The notes beneath the pieces were generated by a model. It was not told the DNA's origin and did not search any database. It saw nothing but the letters and a program-made list of their open reading frames with translations. The translations under genes were made by a program, and so were the position numbers. Below are positions 43,101-57,300 of a DNA stretch of 64,000 nt, piece after piece. Origin of the DNA: Watersipora subatra (taxonomy: Eukaryota > Bryozoa > Gymnolaemata > Cheilostomatida > Watersiporidae); contig NC_088708.1 of assembly GCF_963576615.1 (NCBI RefSeq), positions 8,990,001 to 9,054,000 on the forward strand. The letters are read 5' to 3'. Each line of letters begins with the position of its first letter. Within the stretch, counting starts at the first letter, position 1.

Positions 43101-44660
43101 TGAAAAAACAAACACTATATTATGAACTTTGATACAAGAGAATTATTGCGTTAAGAATAACGCAATGAGTAGCACGATAATTAGACAAAACTCATGTAGT
43201 CAGAAAATCAGACATAATTAATCACTGTTCCAATTACTGCCCTCTATTCATACCAATCACATCTGTTGGCAAGCCTGACATATTTTCATCCCCAAAATTA
43301 TTTATTGGAACTTTTTTCATTTTCCCGGAAGGCAGAATGTGAAACATATAGTCATACATACGCAGCCACAGTAGTTGCAGCTTTCATGCAACAACCATAG
43401 AGAGAAGCAAATTACTTGATAGGCTGTTCAAAAGGCCCTGATATTAAGAAACTCATAAATTGTAAAAGGTGCGCATGTGCTTGTGTGCATAGAGCAAAAA
43501 TGCTATTATAGCACTATACAGTACAGCAGCAGATTATCAGGTTACTAAGAGTGCTGTGTTATTTAAAATGAAATAGAATACACATATAGAAAGGAAGGGT
43601 GTAAAAGCTTAGGTGTTCTTTTGCAAACAGATCTCCGAGTTGAGTACATAGCATGCATCTATTTACATAATCTATCAGATTGTCACAAATCCCAGTCATA
43701 AATACCACTCAAAATACCCTAAAGTAATCGTACTGATTTCAGTGAGAAAATAATCTTAGTTGTCGGAAGCAAAACATAACAAAAAAGGAAAGGATGCACC
43801 CGATGTTTTTGTAGGAGATCATACAATCACAGTCTAATATAACCTTTCAATGTGTAAAGTGTAGATTGAGCTGGCTGAGTGGCGATAATCATCAGCAATC
43901 TAACAGCATTGGGTTGACGCAATTTATTGTTTTATAGTTATTACACATGTCTTGCCAATCAGAACAGTTTTATTACATGACCATTTAGCTTGGTGGTGTC
44001 TTGAGTCAAATAATAAATAAATTGTGAAAAGGAAACAGGCATGCTGAGCGTTAATGCTTCATTACTATTATAGTACAATGTAAAATTTTACATTTGAGAT
44101 ATAAAAATTGCTCAAGTAAAGAAAATGGTGCAAAAACTTGAATTAATATTTTGCAAGATATTCAAGTCTAAGATACATACATGCATATGAAAATTTTAAA
44201 GTGTGTAATCGTATTGTAGCAAGGTGATTGATTGTAGGTTTTGTGACTATAAGCTATTCGCTTGTTTGGTTGCGCAGAAGAACATGTTTATAGTTAATCT
44301 ATTTACTATAAACAATGCTTGAACTATAAACTAACTGATCAAATTTCTACATATTGGTAGAATAAAAAAGTTAAGGAAGATAAACCAATAAAACAGAACG
44401 CAAACGAAAGCAAAAAATAGCAGGTTGACCAAGCCAAGCCTTTATTGGTAGGCTATAAACCAATGCAACCAAATTCGTATGAAGTGCTACATTCATTGTG
44501 ACACATTATAAATAACAGCATAGCCATTGTATACTTTTATGATTTCGTTCAAAAGCGTTCCGTACAACTGCAGACTAGTGAACACAATCTGAAGAATCCT
44601 AGACTAATTTAATGCCCACATAGCGGTTGGTGTTCAAACCACTACAGATTCCATTAGACA
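40190..44660. other. Gene-free stretch
   Basis: AT-rich, stops in all frames. A short exact tandem of CGGGTGCAACGTCTACCCTA occurs near 41537-41580. May hold PKI 5' UTR exons, which cannot be seen from sequence. Confidence 0.5.
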
Positions 44661-44668
44661 TGCATCGT

Positions 44669-45570
44669 AAAACCTCTATTGGAACGCCATGACGCTCTAT
44701 TTTTCAACCTTTTGTCTATAGTGGCGTTTAATTAAAAATGGCAGTTTTTTGGACTAGCACATCAAAATTTTGAACAAATAAATTCAACCCCTTTTACAGG
44801 CGCAGTGGTGCTAATTTTGCCTATATTTTGTACTCTCCTTCATGCAGATCGATATTAATGCTATCGGCCTTAGCATTTTTGCGAAACCATTTTGTTATAT
44901 ACATCCAAGTATCAGAACGAGCTAAACAAAGAACTTTGTTCTTTGATTATATAATATTAGCGTGGTACTGTTATTAATTATTTTGATGGTGTTACTTTCA
45001 GTTTTCAACGCAAAAACCGCAAAGGTTTTGAGATAAAAAAACGGACATAACATTATTCATTTTTAAGACTTTTTTAATGTTCTAAAGTTAAAATACGCTA
45101 CAACAATGGTTGCTATTACATCAGACGGTGTTCCTGAAGAATATTCTCATCATTCATCAAAATACTTCAAAGTCTTCAGGTAAGATTGTAAACCACATTA
45201 TGGACAAATCTGAAAACGATGGATATTATTTAGACCTTAGAGACTTAATCGGAGTGTAGTTCTGATGATTGTGACGATTGATCTTCTCAGGTACACCATC
45301 ACTAACATCATGGCTACCACAACAAAGAACAAATTAATCAGGTAATTAATTGATGTAACGGAGTCATTATTATTACTATTTTGTGGACATTTTTCTACTG
45401 ATCACTTTCTATTATAGGTTTGTCAAGATCATAGAATGTCAGAATGGCGGGCAAATAGAGATGGCATTCAATTAAAGGATGGTGCTGTATTTTTCACCCC
45501 TACTTCTATTAAAGGTGGTGCTCTATTAAAAGTGATGTTCAAATATATGGCGACGTTCAAATAGAGGTTT
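44669..45570. mobile_element. TIR element with AAACCTCTATTNGAACG ends
   Basis: The left end, AAACCTCTATTGGAACGCC, and the inverted right end, AAACCTCTATTTGAACGTCG, flank about 900 bases. Repeated GGCGTTCAAATAGA-type units lie just inside the right end. No ORF. Target duplication not determined. A remnant of the same family is at 4684-4776. Confidence 0.65.
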
Positions 45571-45579
45571 CATTGTAAT

Positions 45580-48280
45580 CGTAAAGCCTATGTATGATAC
45601 TTTGTAAAACCTCTTGTTACCTTACTTTAGAAGCAATGCTACGTATGTGGGTAAAGGACATTATGAATTAGGCTCACATTATCCCTAGCAAATGTGTCAT
45701 AAACACTAAACTAGTTGAATTCCCTGCATTGCACAGGTAATGAAATAAGTTTTTGTGCAGAATATTTAGTTTTAATCAGCATATACCATTCTAACTTTAG
45801 TATAAAGGTGTTCATTTATTTCTCTGTGTGTTGTAACTTTAATTAAGTTCATGCTATCTATACATACCGGTATAGTCATAGCATTTTGGTAAAATTTGGG
45901 CACGTATTATTCTTCTAGTAAAATTCTTTTACATACAATTTTGCTTACAAAAATTGCCAGAGATCACATTGCCATTTTTCATCTAATAAGCAGTGAAGCC
46001 ATGAGTGCTAGTTAATGTACATCTCAAATTGTATGCAAGGGAAAAAGTGTGAGATTTACAAACGCATTAATTTACAATTCCACATCGACTAGGATAATTA
46101 CAAGACCTGACCGATATAAATCAGATAAGAATATCTATGCTCAGGTGACTATAGTTCATAATCAATAAACCAAAAAATGGCCATACAACAAAACATGGAC
46201 GCAAACGGGTTTTCCTACAATTGAAATGCTCCATCTCAATTTTTGTTTAATATCTGTTCTTGCAAGCTTGCCAGTGGTTTTAAATACACATCTAATGTAA
46301 CCGAACTGCTTTATAGAGGTTTCCATAATGCTGTCTAAGTGTTCCAAGTGATATGTAATGATGTAACTCTCCCTCATACTTCACACAGCAACAAAAAAAC
46401 ATTTCTTCTGCAGCGTCATCTTCCAATACTAGCATAAAAATACTCTTAGTTGGACGTGTAAACAGTGACCTTATTATGATACTTTTAGATAGCATAGAAA
46501 TTATTTGCTGATTATAATTTATAGGCATTGCGACTTTTGCAATGATTCCCATCACATCATCCATGGGTTATAAGTAACAGATATTGGACAGGTGCATCCA
46601 CAGTATTTAAATCCTTGTAACCATTAAATTTTAAATTATTTCTCAGCTAGAAGGCCATAACTCACTATGCACATTTTAGATTCAATTTAAAACAAGCGAA
46701 TCGGCAAGATATGCTGCTGAAGTCCTTATTTTGTTAAACAAAATGTCATGTTAAGTCAGCAATGTACCATAGTAGTAACACTGTAGTAGAGAGAAATTCT
46801 TAATAATAGGAAAAACAACTCCGTGTGGTCAGAAGAAGTTTTCAAGGGATGATTTTAATAACTATAACTTGCCTCATCAATGTGTAAGAGGGTATGAATA
46901 TGACAATGAACCCAAGGAAAAATTTTATCTGGTTTAAAGAGCAAGTAAACAAGCTTGCTTCTATATATATATACATGCAAAATACTATGCGCGCAATTCA
47001 TACACTCATTAAACAATTCATCCAACTTTTTTATAGCAAGAGAAAGAGTTTTTTGTAATAAAATAATAGCTTTTTGATGATATTTTGTTTACACAGGAAG
47101 CAAGTTTTACAAAATGGTGTTGAAATACAGATGACGTGTTATCGCATAGCCATCAAGATACTCATACAGTCAGCCATTTTAAATGATCCCAAATTGTTTT
47201 ATTGTTTAGTCCATACAAACATATGAACACTGGGAGACTTATGAAATTGAATGTCGGCAGAAAATGTAATGGTAAAACAAGAGTTTTAAGAAAATTTTTG
47301 TTACTTGAAAGTAAAAAAAATTTGGATTTGCTCCTTGTGATTTTTGCTAGATGTTATGCAGTAAGCAGTTTGTTTAAAAATTGAAAAAATTGAGCTTTTT
47401 TTATTATATTCAGTTAGTTAAATACGGAGACAGTATTTTTCATTAGCTTGATATTTAAACACCATGTGTATGAAATATGTCGACATCAAGTTCATCAATG
47501 TTTGATACGTTATGGAATAGCAACATAACATGAGTTGCAGTAATAACGACAAGCGCAATAAACTAAACGTTTTAGCTACATGATACTCAAAGAATTTAGT
47601 TTAGTCACAGGGAGGGAACCTTTATTCTGAAAAGGAGAAAACTAGGTATGAACAACAACAGCGACAACTATTTGCAATCACAAATGATGACTATTAAAAA
47701 CATGGTTTTGCCATCCAAGCAAAAGATTCCAGTTCACCAATATTGGTTCATGAGTACTCCCCATTTAGTATGGACCTTTTCCAGGGGTGTATTATATTTG
47801 ACTTATCTCACAAGCATCTGAAAATACTCAGTTTATCAATATAAACATATCATACGAACAATTGCTCAAAAATGTGTGTGCCGCTATCTAATAGATTTCT
47901 TGTAGCCATTTCTCAATTTTCATTCATAAAATTGTGTTCCTGAATCTCTCCCAAGTGTGGTACATCAAATTTTTACTCCACTCATAGTTGTTAACTTTGG
48001 ATATACATGTATAGCTAATTTCAACACAATCTGATATATTATGCTATTAACGCAGAGTCTTCAGGAAGTTGTAGCTCATGGGTTTAGATTTTAATCAAAT
48101 GGATGCAAATTAAAGAGTTGAATATAAATTTATTTGCACATTGGAATTAATTTGTAGAACACTGATTGAAACTGACTCTGAAATGTCGATTAAACAAAGA
48201 AATATTGAGGGCAGTTGTAGCTAAAACTTAGCAACTCCAACAGTTGTAACGCTCATAGAAACAACATGAGACAGCGCAAA
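45580..48280. other. Gene-free stretch
   Basis: AT-rich sequence with only short ORFs; nothing supportable seen on either strand. Confidence 0.5.
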
Positions 48281-48283
48281 ATA

Positions 48284-49144
48284 CAGTAGAGGCTCCTATA
48301 ACGTATACTTTGTACAACATAAATTCCAGATAATGTAAAAAACTTATGTGAAGTTATTGTTACGTACGGCGTAAAAATTCCATAAATTGTCAAGTCAGGC
48401 GAGTTCTCAAAGTCGATTTGAACGTTAATTTATGTGACTGCAGTTGCAAAAGAAAAAACGACGTACGTACAGCGTTGTACCTACATATTATATACTAATA
48501 CAACTTTTGCAACAACTTAGTTCGTCGCGATAGACGTCAGGCGTGTCGACAAAACATAGAATAGGGTAGCTGCGCATTGTTCATAAATACAAAGGCAATC
48601 GATTGGTGCAGGTGTTACAGTGTCGGTCCACCAATCCGAATGTCACGAATATCCGAGTATCGTCGAAAGTTCCCTTTTATCCTAACCTTGACCCCTGGAA
48701 ACATGGGATAAAATATTTTGTTGTTTTGCTTTTTTGTAAACGTGTAAAATATTTGTTATTAGTTTTACTTTGAAAAGTACATATTGCTGTTTAGATGAAT
48801 AAGCAAGTAGTTGTAAATGAATGTCGAAGATGTGCGTATCAACTACAAAAATGTTACGTATCAACTTATTGTAGAATTACCACAATCATGGTCTATAAAT
48901 ACCAGTAAGGTTGATCATAAAAAGAGCAAAGTTGTCTGTGTGAACTGGTAATGCTGAAGTTACAGTACAGCCCACAAATTGAAAAGGTCAAGTTTTTCCT
49001 TCTTGTTTGCCCAAAGGGGTGAGTTTGGAAAGATCTTGAAACGAATTAAGTAATTTACATGTATTTTACTGTTTTTATAACACAAAATCTCTCTAACGTA
49101 AGTGTTCCTGGAACGGATTATTTACATTGAAGGAGCACGTACTG
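48284..49144. mobile_element. Tigger/pogo-like MITE, copy 2 (TA target site)
   Basis: Flanked by TA, ends CAGTAGAGGCTCCTATAACG and, inverted, CAGTACGTGCTCCTTCAATG. Same order of internal blocks as 12450-13256. No transposase ORF. Confidence 0.85.
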
Positions 49145-50053
49145 TAGTGTTAAAACAATTAGCCAATTGGTAATTGATGCAATTTTTTTAGAACAAAATG
49201 TCTTTTGTTAAACTTAAGCATCAATCTTGCAAAAGTAATTCCATAGGTCCCATAACTTGTTAAAATACCTAATAAGTAGTTTTAACAACCTAGTGAACAA
49301 TAAATGACCACCAGTTCTCCAATAAAGTCCACTAATGATTTAGTGTAAAGTATAGATAGGCTGCAACAACATTAACCTTTTTTATGGTAACACTGCCCAC
49401 TAATTAGTATTGATAAGTATTTGAAGCGTAGGCTGCAAAATGTTAAGCAGAAACTGAAGCTGATTAAAACAACCATAAACATGTTGAAACTTCGCAATGC
49501 ATATTTTTCTTGATATCATAATGTATTGCGTTATTTAGTAATTGAAGCCAATGTAGCCTAAACTAAAAGACAGGCTGTTGTAAGCAGGGCGTGTTTCGGC
49601 TTTCTCTCAGGGTTTTAGTATGATTAGGAAACAAATAAACATCATTTATTTAATAAGTGCTTTAGAGCACCATAATAATGACACAGTGACTTTGGTCTAT
49701 ATTCATTGCTCAATAATTATTGCATGATAGCTAAATTATTTGTTATTATACATGTAGATATTAGGTCAAATATGCTGCATTAAACTAAATAATTTTTGCC
49801 AATGATTTAGTTTATTTTGTTCAAGTGAACTAAGTTATCTTAAAACATTAGCGTGTGTTAAAAGTGAGTGAGCTGTCAGAAAGAACATTTGCTTAAAACA
49901 CTAATAGGGAGCATTGTTCACAATCCTAAATTTTATTTACTTTTCGACATTGCGATTTGAAAAACTTCTATATTGGGTAGATATATGTAGAGGGATACAA
50001 AACTTCATGCAATAAGATGCATTCTCACTTTAAATCAATGTTTAAAATTAATG
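49145..50053. other. Gene-free stretch downstream of the MADF-BESS gene
   Basis: AT-rich with no ORF of note. Presumably contains the 3' UTR of the minus-strand MADF-BESS gene at its right end. Confidence 0.5.
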
Positions 50054-50391
50054 TCACTTTGGTGATAAGTGCGACAATGTTGGCTCATCACTATTTACAG
50101 TCTGTCGCGATTGCGGTTCTTGATTGAAGCCAATTTCCATCATAACAGACAGGATTTTTTGTTGGGCTAGCAGCTGGCAATATGGCGATAGCTTTCGCAT
50201 TTTTGCAGCAAGTGAACTGCAGAAGTGCCCGCAGTCATCTTCAGAGCTTTGTGATGTATTGTTGATCCTTTTAAGAGATCTTACGAGTTTACCTCTGGGG
50301 TAATGAGAATCCTGCTTTTTATGTTTGTCTAGTGTTATCGCAGGCTTGTCATTTGATACTTGCCATACTTCAAAATTATCATCACATATAC
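50054..50391 (-). CDS. MADF-BESS gene exon 2 (BESS motif)
   Basis: Acceptor AGATTTGTTTTAG, phase 1, 111 codons and stop. Restores a Ser codon across the junction. Confidence 0.88.
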
Positions 50392-51052
50392 CTAAAACAA
50401 ATCTCAACAGTTGTAATAAGTAAAATACTCATGAGCGAGAATTAATAAAAGCATTTACACAAAAAACTAATCAACATAAAAAAACCAAAAAAATTCTTGA
50501 AGTTGCCAGCTATGATGATACAGCCATTCCAGCTGTGAAAATTTGTTTGCTAATAACGTGAGGTACAGAGAAAAATGTATGCTAGGACATACCAGCAAAG
50601 GCAAGTAGAAAACATCTTATTCAGTTTAGCAACTCTGAATGACACTTACTAGCATGGCTAGATGTAATCAGTTCTTCCAAGGAGTCTTCTTCTGTCCTTG
50701 ACCTCTCACACGCCGCTGAAGTTTCAGAAACTTCCTTTGTAATAGGGTTTGGGCGAGGTTTTATATATGGCACTAGCCATTGCAGATGCCCATATTTTGC
50801 ATCTAACGTTACATCATCATCAAGTTTTGAGTTTGTGTGAGGTCGTACAGATTTTAAATATCTGGAGAGCGTAGTCCTAACAGAAGAATATCTTCTCTGG
50901 CAGTCAGAAATGCGGCTGTGGCACTTTTGCGCTACTTCTTCCCAAGCACTGTGTTTCTTATCTTTATCTTTGAAACCCGCACAGTTATGGTCATATATCA
51001 CCTTATATTGTCGAATACAATCTATTAACTCATCCTCTGGTACATACTCCAT
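50054..51052 (-). CDS. MADF-BESS domain protein (putative transcription regulator)
   Basis: Two exons (50650-51052 and 50054-50391) join in phase 1 to give 246 residues. Residues 8-95 form a MADF (Myb/SANT-like, Adf-1 type) DNA-binding domain: DELIDCIRQYKVIYD, then W-x2-VAQKC, RYSSVRTTLSRYLK and a WLVPYIK end. Residues 185-222 match a BESS motif (SEDDCGHFCSSLAAKMRKL, then QQKILSVMMEIGF), which mediates protein-protein contacts. The two-domain order is that of Adf-1/Dip3-type transcription factors. Such genes are expanded in several invertebrates, and some MADF proteins descend from or partner with transposases. I see no terminal repeats around this one. The target genes cannot be inferred. 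Confidence 0.88.
50650..51052 (-). CDS. MADF-BESS gene exon 1 (MADF domain)
   Basis: ATG at 51052, 134 codons plus one base, donor CATGCTA/GTAAGT. Confidence 0.9.
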
Positions 51053-54000
51053 AACAGCAATATTAGGTATATTGATTGGTCAGTCGCAGTTGACTTCCAC
51101 TCACTCCAACACAAATCAAAACAAACAAGGTCACCAATAAGATCGAGTTTCTGCTATTAACTATCCGTCTCGTCGAAGCGATGTTGATTATGGTGATATA
51201 AAATTGGATTCTGACCAGGTTGGTAAGCTCCGGAAGGTTTCATCTAATCAATCTTTGCCGATCATCTTGCATGGCAAATCTACAATTTACCATTTCAACC
51301 GAAACGATAATTAAAATAATGATCACTTCAATGAACAGAAAAACAGTTAACTTCAAAAACATGACACTCTTAGTTGTCTTACCTCTTTGTTGATTAAAAA
51401 TAGAATTAGGTATCATAAATGTTGGCCTTTGATGCCTGCTTGGGTGACATCAGGGCTGTTTATTTTTGACCCACAGAAAGTTGCACTGTTGATATTCGCA
51501 TACTGGTTTTGAAGCACTAGCAGATCGTGTTTAGGTCAAAATAGCATGTTACTATAACGAACTAATAGATTATTTCTCGTGGGGGGTCGAAATCAAAACA
51601 GACTCATAGCCATGTAATCATAATGAATAAGTTACAAACAGCTTCAAAACGACTTCTTACAACAAGATTGTGCTCTCCATGAATAAGTTAACTGCATTCG
51701 TACATACCATATACTTATCAAATAATGAAGAATTCAGTGATGCACTATTTAAACACCTACGATTTTGCCATGTTCATACCACCATTTTACTGGCTTGTCC
51801 CAAAGTTTTACCTCCCGAATGGAAAAACCAACATACTAAACCAAAAAAATCTACAATCAGATCTCCCCGAAATACTATATAATCGCAACAACATTGCGGT
51901 TTACAACTTCCGGAGAGGCGTGATTGAATAGACAGAAATTGAAAGGCTCTTTTTTTATACTGTCTCATTGGCAAGTATATTAAAAAAATTGTAACGGATT
52001 AACTTTTTTATGTAGCCCATTTATAATTGGTCTGTTATTGTTTATGACAGCAGTAGTCCATTATTTACTTTACAAGTTTTTTTACCCATTTTCACATTAC
52101 CTTGAAAAATAAAATGCATATTTAGGGCAATTACAAAAAAGTGTTCAGGTGCAGAGCCTAAAGCCTGACAACCAAATTAAAAAACTCTATATTCTGTTTA
52201 GAGTTTTGTCACAAGCTGTACATCAACCGTAATTCTTTTGGGAATGGGTGCCCAGCACAGATGAATAGGCTATTTTTATACAGCAAAGAATTTTTTTAAT
52301 GATTAGGCTAGACTATGTGAACACTCGAGCTGAGAAATTGGTCATTGCCAGGTTACAGAATGCAGACACATATATTACATTATAATAAAAAAACTATGTT
52401 AATGTCACATGAGAAGCTTGGTGGTCACATTAATCTGCATTACCTAATAAAACAAATATGTATTATAACCATTGTATATGTTAGGCTCTGATTCTAAAAT
52501 GACATTTTTAAATAATGATATATTGGAACCATATATATATAATGTAAAACTGGGGCAACTGCTCATGTTTTGAACTGCAAAGTTTGATACAGGCTTAATT
52601 ATTGATCAAGTATTTACATCAGTTTTAATTATAGTTTTGGCTTCCACCATAATTTTAACTTCACAGCTAGTCTTTTGTTTTTATTTTTAGATATGTAGGT
52701 TTATTACAGCGATCTATTGCACTATTTGTTTTTTATTCATGCCAGTGTTTATTCCCTTTTAAAACGTACTCAACCATAACTACAGAAAATTGATAGTATA
52801 TATTGTCTTGATAAGCAACCGTGTTACTTTTGAGCAGGGTACTTGAATTTTAAGGTTAATGCCATAACGGATACATTTTTAACACCTTTTGGGGTATAGT
52901 ATACCTAATACCGCCTTTTAGCGCTACCAGAAATGCATTCTTTGCTCATTGATTTGTTAGTCACAGCATGTTGTTGTTCATCGCCGATTGTCAGTATTTA
53001 TTGGTAAGTCCAGACTTGGAGTCCTTGAAGTATAAGTGAAAAACTGTTATAGCACATTTGAGTTCATATGCACATGTATATTGAAGTTGGTTCGTATCTA
53101 TGTTATGCCTGTGTGACCATGTTGAATTGATTTTTTGTCAATGACCTTGTCCAACTCTGAGAAAGGGATTTGATGTCTAATATAATAAAAAGGTATTCCC
53201 ATCAGAAAAAATAATGCATTGCCACACCTTTTGTTGACTTTTTATAAAATATTACAGCTACTTCACATACAGGCCTGCCAACCCAAGAGTGAGGCAATGC
53301 TTGAGATTTGGTTTTGGGGCAATTGATGTATCAATGATAGTATATATAAAATTGTGGAAATTGGGGCAAAACTATCACGCATTTTCATTTTTCTTTGGGG
53401 CGATTGCGTGAGTCTCACACCCAATGCGTGAGAGTTGACAGGTATGTTCCCATATCCTATAATACTTTCCGAATACTAATATGTATCCTTGATGCCACAA
53501 AAAACTGACAGACGTTAAAACTTTGAGACGTTGCAAAAACAATTTGCTCTTTTTTCACGTTTGTTTGATACACCAAAAATAGATGCTAAAACTTTGAAAG
53601 GTAGTCAGCAGCATTTTACGAACTGGTTGTAAAAGTATAGATGGAGCATGACAGTACCATATTTTTACCAAGATACGTTGTCGAAAAGGTTCATTGTGAG
53701 ACTCAGTAACGAAACTTGAAAAGTCATTACATTATTGATATTAAACAATTGTGACAACATGCAACCATCACCTACCAGCTATTTTTGATAAACCATGGCG
53801 TAAATATTAGGCGTAAAATTGTTAGCTATTAACACCACTTTTTAACCCCGGAAAACGGTTTGTAACCATAGTCCGGTAATAACATCTATTCGGAAAAATT
53901 CGCTTCAGCGGTGTTCACGACACGCGTTTGCGGAGCTTTAATTACAATTATAATTAAGTGAAATACAGTTTAATTTATCCAAAAATTATCAACCAAACTG

Positions 54001-54329
54001 AAAATTATTATAGTCAAATATCACAAAGTTTATAGCGATATTTTTCTGTTTTTGCATAAAGCTACGATTAGACGGCGTTATACCGTGACGAGTTAAAATC
54101 ATAGAAGTAAGGAGTTTTATAAATTTCTCATAAAAAGCTATTGTTTGCTGCGTTACATCTATTAATTGCCTATGTTTTATTGTTTAAGGTTCCAAGGTTA
54201 TACACATTCCTTAGATACAAAATGCCAATCTGCCGCGTTTAAAATATAAATACATTTTATTTGATTTGTTCTGATTTCGACCATAGAAACTTACTAGCAA
54301 AGCAGTCTTAGTTCAGTTTTCTTGATAAA
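51053..54329. other. Divergent intergenic region, MADF gene to IFT172
   Basis: No ORF stands out. CpG is locally more frequent around 53840-53940 and may mark the IFT172 promoter. A short TIR-like repeat lies at 53271-53450. Confidence 0.5.
53271..53450. repeat. Short TIR-like repeat
   Basis: ACATACAGGCCTGCCAAC at the left and GTTGACAGGTATGT at the right are imperfect inverted ends around about 150 bases containing paired GCGTGAG/CTCACGC blocks. Probably a hAT-type MITE. Confidence 0.5.
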
Positions 54330-54368
54330 ATGCAGTTGAAGCATGTCGGAACCTGGATTCCTCCACAG
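54330..54368 (+). CDS. IFT172: IFT172 exon 1
   Basis: 13 codons from ATG to CCACAG/GTAAAC. Confidence 0.9.
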
Positions 54369-57300
54369 GTAAACTTCATATGACTATAATATTGTTGCTC
54401 GATAAGCCTAAAAACGATGTTTGATAAAGAGTCTTGGTCAAGCGTTTTTGATATCAGTGAGCTCGCTATTCATCAATAAATTTCACGTGTTGTATGTTTA
54501 AGGGCAAACAGGTCTAATTTGGGTAAAACTATTAGATATTGATATATTGTTCATTTGACACCCATATTAGCAAAGTTATTGCCAAGGCGAATCGAACACT
54601 AGGTATCCTAAAAAGAAATTTAACTGGTGCCCCAAAAAAGACAAAGCTTATAGCTTTTAATACCATGGTCAAACCAATCCTTGAATACTCAACCTAAATA
54701 TGGTGTCCACACACAATGGGACTATCAAATAACATTGAAAAGGTCCAAAACAATGGTCTGAGATGGATCTTCTGGCTCCGTAAAAGAGCTAGTATAACAG
54801 AATGCTGCGACGAAAATGAAATTCTTTCTCTGAGTGACAGGCGAGACAGTCTGGATACCCTATTCTTTAGAAAAAGTGAAGTGGGTCTCTATAACATACA
54901 ACTAAATGAATACATTAAATTTGCACCTGTGACCAGGGTTGGCTCGGTTTAAACCAGTGGTTTAAACCAGCCCGAAAAACCGGTTTTTTCGGTTTTTTCA
55001 TTATTTTTTGTGAAAAACATAATATTATAAGCTCCTAGTGGTTCATGTGCGGTAGAAATCCAATTATATGTAATTATCAGCTGTGGAAGTTTATTTAGGA
55101 CACAGTAGTAAATTGATGGCAGAGCTCAAGTTGAACCTACATGAAATCCTAGCACAACAATGAATTAGTGAATTTAATTTTCAATTGGTTTTATCAAGAG
55201 ATATGATGATCTCTTTACTGATGAAATATAAAAACCATGTGAAATATACTAATCCAATCATCGTCTCTAATAATGAATGAATACTTTCTCAAGTCTGGCC
55301 AGTGAGAAAGGATTACTTATAATTAGAAATTAAAACAATAAAATCCTTTTGGGCAAAAGCTTTAAGTTTGCAAACTAATATTTTATTTATTGGGCACAAG
55401 CCGAAGTAGTTGGATTGTTAGAATTCAGTTTATCAAGTTTGTTGTGTTTTGAAAGGCAAAGGTTTTAAGGCAAAATGTAATAGGTGTGCTGTCGTAACGC
55501 GAGGTCACGCAGATAGGCTTAAAGCTCACGTTGCAAAATGTCAAGCTAAAAACACCAATTTAGACAGTGATGCTAATATTCAGGTGATAGAAGTTGAGTC
55601 ATCTGCCACTGCTCCAAACACTCTCAACGCATCTGCATTATGCTCTGCTCTACACTACCACATGACTAATCACTGGGATTAAAGTTCCTACTTATACATA
55701 GAGCTGTATGTAAAATATTCACTTTATGTGATAAGATTTCTGCTCTGTATTACATCGATCACGTTTGATTTATACTCATTCTAAAATTTCCATGTTTCTC
55801 TCTTTTTTCCCATAACAACTCCCACAGTACCATCTTTAACAGATGATTCCACATAGGTATGTTCAATACTCAATCATGCAGCTATAGTAAGTGATGTTAA
55901 TTAGCCTTAAAATTGCAAAAACCTTGGTAAAATTATAAAAACCATAAAAACCGGTTTAAACCCAAAAAAACCTGGTTTTTTCATTAAAACCGTAGTTTTT
56001 TCTAACCTTGCCTGTGACACATGACACTAGAAGTAAGATATTAAGCCCCCAACACCGAACAAATGTGTGGCGATTTAGCTTTTACAATCGCATTAAAAAC
56101 CAAGTTAAAGTATATTTTCCGCCCACAGACAATTAGACTGATAATACTCACTGATATGCACAAATACTCATATATATCATTTACATCACCTTTGGCCTTA
56201 GACAATCGGACTGATGATACATAAATACTCATATATATAGTTTTTACCACTTTATTACCCTCATTTTATGCAAACAACTATACTTTGATTCACTTTACTC
56301 AGAGCTCAGTTAATACACGGTGATACAGGTTAATATACCCTACATGCCTTGAACTGGCGCTTAGGATCAATTGGAAAGTAAGTAAGTAAGTATTTGACCA
56401 AGCAAATCTATCTAAACAAATATTTCATTTCTGATTCGCTCTTGGGACTTTATTGTTTTGTAACAAATACATGGTTTGTCGTCAGACCATAATTGATTAT
56501 TTTAAAGTGATTTTGACTTGCTAGCTGATACATATTTTTAACTACTTGTGTTTTTATTAACGTATCGTCATGTTTATTTGTAGGAAGGAGAAGCAAAGAT
56601 TACTGCAATGTCATGGTCACCAAATAACAAGAAGCTAGCTGTTGCAACCAGTGATCGTGTTGTAGTATTGTTTGATGAGCAAGGTGAAAAAAGAGACAAA
56701 TTTTCAACAAAGCCAATTGACTCAAAATATGGCAAAAAAAGCTACATCGTAAAGGCTATCGCTTTTTCACCAGATTCTTCCAGAGTGGCTGTGGGACAAA
56801 CTGACAACATCATATTTGTTTACAAGATCGGAGATGACTGGTTTGTAGATTTATTAATTGCTGCTATTTACAGTGCTATAACTCCCATCTTTCAACTGTT
56901 AAAACGTTTGATTCTATTTCATACTTGCATATTTCTAATCGAATATCCTTTCAAGAAATAGGAATAGTTTTCAAACAGCTTAGCGTTTAAAAGATTATCA
57001 TTTTTACATGCTTTTTATGTAATAATATTATGACAAAGAAGGGTCTCTGTTTTAGGAATGATAAGAAGAGTATCGTAAATAAATTTCAAATGACCAGTGC
57101 GTGCACATGCATGGTTTGGCTACCAGGAGATCAAATTGTCTATGGGCAAGCTGATGGAAAAGTCAGAGTTGCCAATCCCAAGACTAATAAGTCGAGTCAA
57201 GTTTATGGAGGGAGTTCTTATGTTGTTTCCATTGCTTCGAGGTAGGAGTATTGTTCTTGTTTACACAAGTCTAAAAGCTGGTAAAATCATCATATGGTTT

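Noticed and set aside
51670..51974. Three overlapping ORFs of 66-70 codons
   Set aside because: No domain, no good splice context and mutually overlapping on both strands.
53700..54329. RFX X-box upstream of IFT172
   Set aside because: Ciliary genes often carry one, and ATAAACCATGGCG at about 53790 has a weak resemblance, but it does not fit the consensus well enough to call.
55449..55682. Host zinc finger gene
   Set aside because: The BED finger lies inside an element with hAT ends and an 8-bp target duplication.
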